Shown piece after piece: positions 54,561-64,000 of a DNA stretch of 64,000 nt. Within the stretch, counting starts at the first letter, position 1; each line of letters starts with the position of its first letter. Both the position numbers and the translations under genes were made by a program. Source of the stretch: Crocodylus rhombifer (lineage: Eukaryota > Chordata > Crocodylia > Crocodylidae). The notes under the pieces were generated by a model, which worked only from the letters and a program-made list of their open reading frames with translations, made no database searches and was not told where the DNA came from. Where the stretch lies: positions 38,941 through 102,940 of the forward strand of contig JAVSML010025228.1 of NCBI GenBank assembly GCA_038503035.1. The letters are read 5' to 3'.

Positions 54561-57500
54561 ATACCCCCACCAAACGTTGTATGTTGCACTGCAAAAACAG
54601 ATTCACAGTGGAACATGGGCAGGGAAGAGGGGTGGGGAAAGCAGCACCATGGACATGTCCCCATGGAAACAACTGGACACATCTCCATGGAAACTTTTCC
54701 AAGCCCTGTCAGCTTGGGAAAGATGGGAAATGTAGTCCTTAAAAGCCACAACCACTATCATCAGCTGCAATCACTAAGCGACACCCACCCACTAATCTAA
54801 ACCTTAACCATGAGGTCACATACTGGGAGACCAGCCTGAGCCTAAGCGGGTGCAAATGGCAGAGTTTTGGGGTGAATGTGCCCAGTTTGGTAGGGGACTT
54901 ACCAGGAGACTCCTGGAAAGGGCAGGGGGTGGGAACTGTGGAGGCCGGTTCACATGTGCCTCCTGCTGTAATTCCTTAGGAAAGACATTGGGGGGTGGGG
55001 TAGATTGGTCCTCTGCTCCCCCTGCTGGAATCTGCAGGGAATGACACACAGGACTTACGTCGCTCAAAGAGCATGTCATTCAAACAAAAATGCATGGCAC
55101 CAAATTAACCCAGGCTAAAATTTTAAAGGTGCAGTTGATTAACAAGGACTAAACATTGTGTCATCTACAAATGTCCTAAGATAATGAAGCAACAGGACCT
55201 TTATCTCTTCCCTTACAATTTCAAAATATACAGGCAGAATGGAAGGGTAGCTTGGAAGAGTAACATAAAGAAATGGCAGAGTTCAACATGAGGAGATATA
55301 GGACTAAACTCACTGCTGGGACAAGGAGGGGCAACTCACTGGTGTTGGCAGTGAACTTGACACCTTTCTTTTCAGATTAAATTAAATCCTGATCTCATGA
55401 GAATTTCTTTGAAAAATGAGATGTTGGTTCCTGTGTCTTAACCAATGTCATGCTGGGTAGTTATTTTTTGCTTGCTCTCGCTCTTTCCCCCATGTTGTTA
55501 GGTATAGGATTCTTCACTTCCAGTACCTAAACTGTGCTGTGCACTGTTGAAGAGAGACTGCATTTTACTATTGGATGAAGAGATTCCTGTACATATACAT
55601 ATACTTAACTGCTTTTAGAGTCATTAAGATAAAAAAATATAAAACCACTATTGAGTTGTTACAAACATTAGGCCAAATAGACTCAGATCCATCCAATTCA
55701 CTGTAGTTATCCCAGAAATCTATGTCCAAATACCAAGAAGGTTTGCACATGACACTGTTAACCTGATCCTTATAGCTTGCATTTCTTCAAACTGCCTCAT
55801 GAAATTAAGCTCCATATCCTCAGTTAATGTAAATCAGCATAGCTCTGAAGGCTTCGAAGAAGATGCACAGAATTACACCAGAGAAGGATATGGCCCAAAG
55901 ATATTTGACATCTACCACAGCAGGGAGACAGAGGGTTTTTTGGCAGATATACTTAACTTCAGATTTAAAAAATGAAAATAAGCTTTATTGCTTTTTAATT
56001 GGGGCAAAGGAGGAAGAGTGTTTCCTTTGGAATTCACTCCAAAGCAGGCAGCTGTTGGTGGTGAAAATAAAAAGCTTTATTAGTTCTCCTCTGATCTTAC
56101 TCACTAAGCAAAACAACCCAATGAGGGGGCCTTCCCCTCCACATGAGTGCTCAGCACAGGTCACTCCCCTTTCAGATTCATAAGAGAGATAAGAAGCTCT
56201 ATGCTCCAGTTACCAGTAAGTTATGGAGTCTGCCATTAGAGCACACATACACAGCTGCCACGTAAAGGAAGGGGAGGTGTAAAGATTATTTCCTCTTTTC
56301 TAACGCTTAAAATCCCTTAAAAAGAGACCTCTTCTTCATATACCAGGCTGATTGTGTGCTAAGTAAAGAGACAGGTAACATAATGTTTCATAATCTGCTC
56401 TGGACATTTTATAATTTGTTCTTTCTTTGTTTTCTCCCTAAGCAACATAAGCCATCCAGGTAGAGTGTGCCTGTTTTTCCCCTTGCATGTAGAAAAGATT
56501 ACTCTTGGTCTTCCCAAGAGCTGTGTGTAACCTCCAGATATTATAGCAGATAGGCTTGCTCATTGCCTTAACTTTAATCTGGCTCAGAAACAAAGTCCTC
56601 AGACTTTTTCCTGTTTTATTTGCTTACCCTTCCCTATGTCAGCACAGAAAACTGTACATCCCATTTCTGGGAATCATTCATTTATCCTTCACTAGGGACA
56701 GCAGCCAACAGCAATCCCACGCTGTAAGTTAGCACCCAGCCAAAAACATTTCAGTGCTGAGTGGGACTTCCTTCCAAAATACCAAGGAAAGTGTCTCAGA
56801 ACAATTCCATGGGCTCAGGCAGCATGAAGTTTCCAGTCGCCAATGCCAGGTATGCTCCATTCCCAGTCAACACTAGTGAAAAGGGTTAGAATGAAAGCCT
56901 TGGGGCCAAATGCCCAGATCTCCAATGGTATTCAAACATCTAGATCACTTTGACATCCGTGAGAATCAGGCATCTAAATACATCTAAGGATTTTGGCACG
57001 AGGTCCCGTGTCCGACAACAGAAATGCAGACATCCCATATGTGCCCCCTTTTTCCCCCCACCCATGGCCCCAAGTGCTTTAAATTTGGTTTCCACTGTTC
57101 ATTGAATCCTTTCTCTGAAGACTGATGCTTTAAAGGAGGGGGAAGGGTAACTTGTGTCACCTGTTTCCTTTTTGCCTTGCTGTGAACTTCTGTCTCTTAC
57201 AACTGAAACCACTTCCATACTTAACATAGGAGCCCCTGAACAGCCCTCAAATGATAATGTACAGTGCTCAGGTTGACCTAAACCTGGAGCCAAACTACGG
57301 AGTTGCATAAGTCTATCACTTCAGTCCCAATGTAAGGTGTCTCTAATTTCTGCTCTAAGATGCAGGGGGTAATTAACAGCTAGCAGTCTAGCCAGCAACT
57401 GCGGCCTATTTATTCAACGGTCAAATCAGCAATTAGGTGTAGGTAGAACAGAAGGGAAAATGGGCTGATGTCGGGGAGGGAAGGACAACATGCTGCTGGG

Positions 57501-60005
57501 AAAGTTTACTGCCTCCCCTTAGAGGTTTTTCCTGTCTGATTCTAGCACTTTTACTTTGGACATACAGACCGGCAGGCTGGAAAGCAGCACCTCTTCACCA
57601 CCCACACTAGAGAGGTAATGTTCACAAAGGAGTCCATGTCACATATAACTGTATCAATAGAAGTCAAAAGATTAAAAGCCTCTGATATGGTGCAATAACA
57701 GAGAAATTCCTGTGTTAACAAAATCAGCTGGTGTAACTGAGAGCAGGGTCTCACTCACTGGTTACAGGGAACACTGAAATCTAGGCCTAATTAGCAAAGT
57801 AACTCCTCCACCTGCAATTAACTGGCACATATGTTTTTAATTGGGCTCAGAGCCACAAGTGGCTGAAAGTGCACAGGGCAATTCTGTTCAAAAGCAGGTT
57901 GCAGAAGAAGTGTCTCTTGAGTCACCAGTCAGTCTGCAGATCCAGACTTTCAGGAGACAGTAACAGAATCCATATGAGGCTGTGTTTTGTGACAGCAGGA
58001 AAGATGAAGGGCCAGTGTCTGTAGCAGCCTGGTCAGTAACAATTCAAAGTTGCAAACTACCTTTGCAAAGTGAGCGTGCAAATGCTTTTTCCAGGAGACA
58101 GAGACTCACTGCACAGCAAATATCATGAAGGACTCTAACTGTCCCCTCCAACATGAACCAAAGAATAAAGGGGCCCTGCAGAACAAAATCTGTTCTCTGA
58201 AGAGATGAGAGTGCCTTCCTGTAGTTTCTGGGGCAGTGCGGGAAGGTCACTAAGAGGCTGTAGTGAGGAGTGCCCATGTTCCAGAGCTATCTGGAAGCCT
58301 CTTTTTTTCTCAGCTTCAGACAGACATTTTCAAGGAAAAATATACAGCAAATTTCCAATAAGTCTTGACTACTAATGGCCATCCTAAGCCACAGCCAGCT
58401 GAAAATCCTTGGAATTTGAGGGCACATTAATAAAGAGTGTCTCCCTCTTTTATGGAGATGAAAGTCCACAGATCACCTGACACCTGTGGCTGCCCTCTCC
58501 ACTCTGGTTCACCCAACAGAACCATGTTTTGGTTGCCCCTGAGGCTGGTTCTTCAGGCAGAATTGGTGCCTGGTGGAAAAAAATAGGCCAGGCAGGGCCC
58601 TGGTGTAATTCTATAGTTTCCCATGGGTGTAATTCCATGGTTTCCCGTGGATTTAGCACAGTGCTGGATTTGTGCCCCCCCCTAAAATGTAGGTGCTATG
58701 CAAAAGTACCCAGCCTGCTGTGAACTCTTTTGTTCCTACACTAGGGCCAGTTAAGTTCCTCAGTCACCATGTTACTAGTAAATTGTCGACTGTAAGTGTT
58801 ATTATCTGATAGGAGAGTGATATCATCGCTTGGGACCCATACAAAATGAACATCTTGAATTCTTATTTAAGATTCTTGGGATGCCAGCATCAGCATGCCA
58901 TGCTGAATACCCAACCTACCTGAATAATTGATAACTCTGTCATTAATCGAGGTAGACCAGTAAGCACTTTTGAGACCAAACCTTGTAATATGTAGTCAAG
59001 ATATTTATCCAAAGATGTGGAAATAACCTTGTTCCAGACCGGGGCATAGAAATAAAATGGCTTAATTGGCACCAAAAGATGATCTCCCCATCTCTGTGGA
59101 GGGCAAGCATCCATTTTCATCCTTAGTATGCTACATTACACACTTGACCAGAAAATGGACTGAGCCATCCATTCAGCCTTTTTTGTAGCTCCATTGAGAT
59201 GTTTGTAATGCTGTAGGTTTAGACCAACTATTTTTAAGTCATTCTGGGAAAGAGGATGGTAGCATCAGGTGTTACCATTGAGTCATTTCAATGCTCAACA
59301 GTGCAAATGAGTTGGTATTTTCAAAAGAACCTAGGGAAGTTAGGCACTCTGTAGGTTTTACAGAAAATCCCAGCTTCAGTGTTGCAAAGACAAGTGTTGC
59401 TATTCTTCCCAGAGTACCCATGACAGATAAGACCCAGGTCCCACATGCTTACATGACCATCTTACCTGGGTGTTTGGTTGTCTTAGAAAAGTTAAGTTAG
59501 GTTCTGCTCCCTCCTTGTTTCTCTACAAAAGCAGAATACATCCTCCCTCAAAATGCCAAATCAGGCACAAACTAAGGATGTTGGGAGACCTGCTGTCCTC
59601 TGGAGGGTGAGAAGCACCAACACTCTGTACTCTGTTCCAGCTCTGACTAGCCAGCAGGCACTCCTAGAATCTCAACCATTGGACACCAGAAAAACCCTGT
59701 ATCACGGGGGGGGTGATATGATGATGGCATGGAACCAGTTGTGCCTTGTGACGTGACTGTGCACAGATTTGCCTGCAATGGATAAGAAGAAGATGCATTT
59801 GCCTCTACATTGTGGGATAGGGGTATCAGTTTGCCAGCAGCAGTAATATGTAGTCAAGCACCTGTCAGCTTGCCTGGTCACCACCTTCCTTCCCTTATGT
59901 TTCTGGGTCAGACTGTGGCTTTGTCAGGAAAAAAAGAAAACTAAAGCTCCCCACCCCCATCCAGGATGAGCATATGGCCCTAAAGGATGCTGAGGAATAT
60001 GAGAC
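54561..60005. other. Unique-looking stretch, no gene seen
   Basis: A short pair of 24-bp repeats (GGACATGTCCCCATGGAAAC and GGACACATCTCCATGGAAAC, 54650-54692) and another at 58602-58650 (GTGTAATTCYATRGTTTCCC) are the only structure I see. Open frames are short and lack domains. Confidence 0.5.
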
Positions 60006-60009
60006 AAAC

Positions 60010-60345
60010 TCTATGGAAAAGGACTGGAGAGTCTTGGTAGATCATAGGCTCAACATGAGTCTACAGAGGAATGCAGCTGCACAAAAGGTGAATACACAGG
60101 AGGTGATAGTGCCTCTTTACTTGGCACTGGCTAGAACTCATCTTGAGTACTATGAGCAGACAGTCCAAAAGTGGACAACAAAAAAGATGAAAGGGTTTGG
60201 AAAGCAACTGTACGAGGAGAGGTTGAAAGGAACAGGCATGTTAAACCTGTGCAAAATGTGCTTAAAAGGGACATGATAGCAGTCTTCATAGACCTGAAGG
60301 GCTGGTATAAAAGGCACAGATAGAAACTATACTTGTTGTGCAATT
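60010..60345 (+). mobile_element. Old CR1 fragment
   Basis: DWRVLVDHRLNMSLQRNAAA, EVIVPLYLALARTHLEYYEQ, KQLYEERLKGTGMLNLCK and a trailing VFIDLKGWYK block match the RT-thumb/C-terminal order of CR1 ORF2 (DLGV..D..LNMS, LYLALVRP.LEY, Y.ERL..L.L..L). Small internal deletions removed sequence between AAAQKVN and EVIV and before KGFGK. It is heavily diverged. Confidence 0.8.
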
Positions 60346-60632
60346 GCTCCCTTGAAAGTGCTACAGCCATGCCCTAACAGAAGAGCACAGCTGAAGAGCA
60401 CTCCAATCATGTGACAAATTAACCCTTTGTTAAGTTATACCTGCTGCAGCCCAACCTCAGCCCTGGTGCTATCTCAAGCTGGGAACTCGGGGGAGGCAGA
60501 GGAAAGGAGATCCATTCTGGGGTTTGCCTAACTGTAACCTCTCTCACTCGATCAGTTCCAAATTGGAGCTTGATCCCCCACCCCCCCGACCCAGGAGCTA
60601 ATCTCTGTTGGGTTGGGAGGGTTGGTCTAGCT
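60346..60632. other. No feature seen
   Basis: Short non-coding stretch ahead of the hAT copy. Confidence 0.5.
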
Positions 60633-60795
60633 CAGGGGTGGGGGATTATTTTCAGCGGAGGGCCGCTTACTAACTTTTGGAAAGCCATCAAGGGCCACAT
60701 GACAGGCAGCCAGGGCCAGCTAAATATTAATTTTCCAAATTTTTTAGGGGCCCCGCGGGCTGGATGGAATGCCCTAGTGGGCACTGGACCAAAGC
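60633..60795 (+). mobile_element. Short hAT-family copy, right end missing
   Basis: It starts CAGGGGTGGGGGATTATTTTC, then GAGGGCCGCTTACTAAC, TCAAGGGCCACATGACAGGC, TAAATATTAATTTTCC and GGGGCCCCGCGGGCTGG. It matches the 62-kb copy but stops before the TTTTGCCCACCTG end. Confidence 0.82.
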
Positions 60796-61467
60796 TAATG
60801 TGGAATGGCCAGGATGGGGAAACGGGGTCTCAGTGTCATCCCTGATGAGCATCTGCCTGCTACTTCAAGATCAGCAACTGTATGGTAAAAGTCCTGGCCT
60901 CAGAGCACAGAGAAGAATGATGTGCAGACTCTGGTGACATGGTTTGTATGGAAATCCTGTCTAGAATCAGAGATAAACCTGACTCTGCTGGGCCAACGCG
61001 GCAGGTCCCAGGGAGCAGAACACCTGGTATAACATTCTCTGTGACGAGGCGATGGTCATTAGAAGGGTCATTTACTAGGGTGGCCTAATTTAGTTGTGTG
61101 ACTTCACCTCCCTCCTCCTCTGGCCCAGGAGCAGGACTGCTAGACCTGCCTCAAAGCTATTAGACATCCACAGCTGCAGCTGGAGGCATTGGAGCTATAG
61201 ATGCGCAGATGCACAGAGGACAAGCTGCACATGCCCAATGCTGATGTTCCCAAACTGCAGCCCACAGAGTGTCCTGGCTTGGCTCTATAAGGGACAGAGA
61301 GGAACTGCGTGCAGCCAGCAGTTTCATCCCTCAGTGTGCCTGCCCGGCAAACCTTTGCCTTCGCTTGGAGAGGGGAGTATGCAACCAGGTACTACCCAGG
61401 ATATACATGTATGCATTACCCAGGACACCCTCACATGTGTGCAGAGACTCCCAGAACATGGGCTCCT

Positions 61468-61470
<3 letters not shown>
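60796..61470. other. No gene seen
   Basis: Non-coding. The 186-codon frame that starts at 61094 crosses the TG repeat and the assembly gap and is not credible. Confidence 0.5.
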
Positions 61471-61472
<2 letters not shown>

Positions 61473-61515
<43 letters not shown>

Positions 61516-61525
61516 NNNNNNNNNN

Positions 61526-61568
<43 letters not shown>
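61473..61568. repeat. (TG)n microsatellite with a 10-base N gap
   Basis: A pure TG run interrupted by N at 61516-61525. Ten N is a placeholder, so the true repeat length is unknown. Confidence 0.98.
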
Positions 61569-61569
<1 letters not shown>

Positions 61570-61572
<3 letters not shown>

Positions 61573-62066
61573 GTGTTTGTATGCATCCAGCACCCAAAGC
61601 CCAATAACCCGTAAGCCACCTCTCACCAGATGCACAAACACATCTACCACTTGAGAGCACAGGGCCGTGCCCCAGGACTTCAGCTTTCTCTGCAGTACCC
61701 CCAGCTTCTCGATGCCATGGAGCCAGACAAGGGCCTTTTCCTGTTCTTCCAGCTGCTGTTTCCACCAGTTCCATTTATGGACTGGGAAGAAAGCCCAGCA
61801 CCTTTGAATTTTTAAGCAGTCATTGATACTTCTGACATCCTGCCAGGAAACAGAGCATAGTCCCTTAAGCACCTTGATATGGCCATGGGCTGGGGTTACT
61901 TCTGCTCACTCTGCAGGATCCCGAGTCAACAGCAGCCCCAGGAATCACAAGGCCCTGCCAGGCAGCACAACCTCCTGTCCACGGTTGCATGCCCAAGAGG
62001 TCTCCTGCCCAACCTGTCTGAACACAGCCTTTCCTGGAGCAACAGGAGGCCTGAAGCACCATTAGC
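61570..62066. other. No feature seen
   Basis: Non-coding sequence between the TG repeat and the hAT copy. No domain in any frame. Confidence 0.45.
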
Positions 62067-62074
62067 TCCTAGAT

Positions 62075-62257
62075 CGGGGCAGGCAATTATTTCAGGCAGA
62101 GGGCCGCTTACTGAGTTTTGGCAAGCCATCAAGGGCTGCATGGCAGGCAGCCGGGGCAGGTAAATATTAATTTTCTACATTTTTGGGGGGCCCTGCGGGC
62201 CAGATAGAATGGCCTGGCGGGCCACATCCAGCCCACGAGCTGAATTTTGCCCACCTG
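62075..62257 (+). mobile_element. Short complete hAT-family MITE (183 bp)
   Basis: The left end CGGGGCAGGCAATTAT and right end ATTTTGCCCACCTG are imperfect inverted repeats. The flanks TCCTAGAT (62067-62074) and TCCTAGGC (62258-62265) agree at 6 of 8, as for a hAT duplication. Internal blocks (GAGGGCCGCTTACTGAG, TAAATATTAATTTTC, CCCTGCGGGCC) match the 22.6- and 60.6-kb copies. No coding sequence. Confidence 0.85.
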
Positions 62258-62265
62258 TCCTAGGC

Positions 62266-62475
62266 ACTAGACCAAGACTACATGGGACTAGTCCTCAGAG
62301 CCCAGGGCTCCCAGGCCCCATCCAAGGCTCTACCAAAGACTCCTTTCAGCCATCACCAAGTCCTTCATGCAGCCTGTGCCTAACCTGCCACATCTACACA
62401 AGGAGGCAATAAAACCATGGTTGGAAATGCTCATGACACACTACACTTCCCAGGTGGCTGGGCACAGTGATTCCA
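62266..62475. other. No feature seen
   Basis: Short non-coding interval between the hAT copy and the inverted repeat pair. Confidence 0.4.
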
Positions 62476-62477
62476 TT

Positions 62478-62758
62478 CCAGGAGCCCAAGCTACAGACCA
62501 TGAGAATTGAGGCCTACACTAAACAGATGGAGAAGCTGCAGGAAAAAGAAACACAACATGAGGCTAAGAGACGGCCAGAAGAGACCCACCACAGCAAGAG
62601 ACTGCAAGGAAGACCAAGCACACGAGCTGGGAGAACATACAGCAATGCACACGGTGTCCTGCAGTGGAAAGCTGCTCCAGGTGAGAGAGAGGACCAGTGT
62701 GCAAGACTTTACAACCAAGAGCAGCAGAAATGAAGGAGAACCCCTAGCAAGCCATGGA
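62478..62758 (+). repeat. Inverted repeat pair, left arm, with an unidentified open frame
   Basis: A frame read from Met at 62467 covers EPKLQTMRIEAYTKQMEKLQ, EKETQHEAKRRPEETHHSKR and ends ARLYNQEQQK. The opposite arm at 63700-63990 encodes a matching peptide (PKLEARSIEAYSEHLEKQQE..GRQSEETHK). The peptide is Glu/Lys/Gln-rich and helical or coiled-coil-like. A donor-like CAGGTGAGAG (about 62676) is kept in both arms. I do not recognise the family. It could be a duplicated exon, a processed sequence or a repeat. Confidence 0.6.
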
Positions 62759-62759
62759 C

Positions 62760-63690
62760 TGGACCTGGGAAAACCATCAGGCCAGATGAGCTTAACATCA
62801 CTGTTTTAGAGCACAGGATCCTTATAAGAACCTTGTCGCCCACAACATTCTGTTTTGTTTTGTTACAGCCATGAAATCGAATGTAAAGGCAAAAAGAAGG
62901 AATACAGCCGCAGGAAAACCTAGACAGCATTGAAAGGAAAACGCCTGACACGGTTCTCCAGGGCTGCACAGAGGAAATCAGACATGTTTGGATTCCTGAT
63001 CCTATAAACAAGCCTAGGAAAATGAGATGTCATGAAAAAAGCATCACTTTTCCCAAGTCATTGGGAAGGATTTAAATAAACTATTGATCAGATCCAAGAC
63101 AAAATGTCTTTCAGGAAGATATTGCTTCTCCATTTGGGGGGACAGGCGTGGGGAAGACGGCAAGAGGAGGCACAGGAAACTGAGAAATAGTTCTTCCCCC
63201 TCCCCCACTGCCTTGTTTTTATTTACACAGAAAGAAATTCACATGCATGTGTACACTCAAAAAGAAAAATGGAAATCTGAGGCAGCCTGGTTGGAAACCC
63301 AAGCTACAGGGCCTGACACAGGCTGCTTTAAGGCCCGTGCTGCTTTATGACACGTGCCATCACGTTGCCATGGAGACTTGTGATGTGGGAGGGGAAAAGG
63401 CATCGTCAAGTATTTTTTCTCATACCTCTGCTGGTATCCAGAGAGAGTGTTTAGCTTAGCGAGGTTTCCCAGGTCTTGCGTTTTATTGATGGTTGTCTGT
63501 CTTTTGGTACTATTAGTGAGTATAGCTTAGTTAGTAGGTTAATATTAGTTAGTTTATATAGTTTCTGGCTTTATATTAGTTGTCATAGAAATTAGTTTTT
63601 AAGAAATTATTAATATCCCCTCTTGATAAGATACCCCATAGATTATAAGGATAGTGATAGGAATAAAAGAAGAATGGAGAGAAGACGAGG
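62760..63690. other. Spacer between the inverted arms, no gene seen
   Basis: AT-rich sequence with a TTAGTTAG-type patch near 63505-63600. No coding or element signature was recognised. Confidence 0.45.
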
Positions 63691-63699
63691 ATCCCGCCC

Positions 63700-63990
63700 A
63701 CTCCGTGTAAGTGGCTTGCTAGGGGTTCACCTTCATTTCTGTTGCTCTTGGTTGTAAAGTCTTGCACGCTGGTTCTCTCTCTCACCTGCGACTTACGGAT
63801 GCAGGACATTGTCTGGCTCGCTGCATGTTCTCCCATCTCATGTGCTTGGGGTGCCTTGCAACCTCTTGGCTGTTTAATTTGTGAGTCTCTTCTGACTGTC
63901 TTCCAGCGTGTCGCTGTCTTTCATTTTCCTGCTGTTTCTCCAGGTGTTCAGAGTAGGCCTCTATGCTCCTGGCCTCTAGCTTGGGCACTT
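63700..63990 (-). repeat. Inverted repeat pair, right arm, with an unidentified open frame
   Basis: The minus-strand frame 63988-63782 reads PKLEARSIEAYSEHLEKQQE, NERQRHAGRQSEETHK and MRWENMQRARQ, then a stop shortly before a donor-like CAGGTGAGAG. The following 80 bp (ACCAGCGTGCAAGACTTTAC, GAGCAACAGAAATGAAGG, GAACCCCTAGCAAGCCA) is about 90% identical to the left arm. The coding-like half is about 75% identical by eye. The arm may continue past the window edge. Confidence 0.6.
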
Positions 63991-64000
63991 GAAATGAAGT

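Noticed and set aside
61094..61872. Long frames on both strands across the TG repeat
   Set aside because: They cross the N gap and consist of Cys-Val or Thr-His repeats in the middle.
1..64000. CRISPR array, operon, prokaryotic promoters or ribosome binding sites
   Set aside because: Sequence composition and content are vertebrate. No regularly spaced repeats with unique spacers and no clustered genes.

Overview
This window looks like intergenic or intronic DNA from a large vertebrate genome, most likely a non-avian sauropsid. A crocodilian is my best guess and a turtle the alternative. The reasons are the mix of transposable elements (TEs): many CR1 LINEs with ATCTATGAA-type 3' tails, a Tx1-like LINE domain, Harbinger, several hAT families, a vertebrate-type Ty3/gypsy, Helitrons and endogenous-retrovirus-type solo LTRs. 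Long AT-rich unique stretches separate them, together with TG microsatellites and a 10-base N gap. I found no convincing host-gene exon, rRNA, tRNA or CRISPR array. All recognisable protein-coding sequence belongs to mobile elements, and nearly all of it is broken.

Layout. 1-1.6 kb: a young CR1 on the minus strand, open to the window edge apart from one stop. 1.6-12.1 kb: mostly unique AT-rich DNA with one GC-rich repeat at 6.9-7.1 kb. 12.1-12.8 and 16.4-16.9 kb: CR1 3' pieces, the first with an internal deletion. 17.4-18.4 kb: a 1-kb fold-back element, with a short sibling at 21.7 kb. 19.2-21.2 kb: an old CR1. 22.6-24.0 kb: a long hAT copy containing a TG/CA block, followed by an LTR-like fragment. 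28.7-29.4 kb: CR1 next to the C-terminal end of a Tx1-like LINE (29.4-29.9 kb). 30.7 and 31.7-32.1 kb: a MITE-like family.

34.5-37.1 kb: a degraded gypsy element with both LTRs. A Tigger-like element lies inside it, and a Helitron splits its 3' LTR. 38.5-41.9 kb: a second, non-CR1 LINE interrupted by a 2.1-kb CR1 with a recognisable target-site duplication. 44.1-44.7 kb: an old CR1 with a hAT inserted in its 3' end. 45.2-54.6 kb: a Harbinger-related repeat cluster interrupted by two solo LTRs, a CR1 tail, an AT palindrome and a Helitron-like element swollen by a GC-rich minisatellite. 54.8-60.0 kb: unique DNA. 60.6 and 62.1 kb: short hAT copies. 62.5-64.0 kb: an inverted pair of about 290-bp repeats with a shared reading frame that I cannot identify.

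The value of the window is as a stratified record of insertions. Several insertions have target duplications or an 'empty site' visible in a sister copy, so relative ages can be read directly. I found no new molecular system. The items most worth a second look are the fold-back family, the Helitron/LTR nesting, the Harbinger cluster with its divergent open frame, and the inverted pair at the right end.
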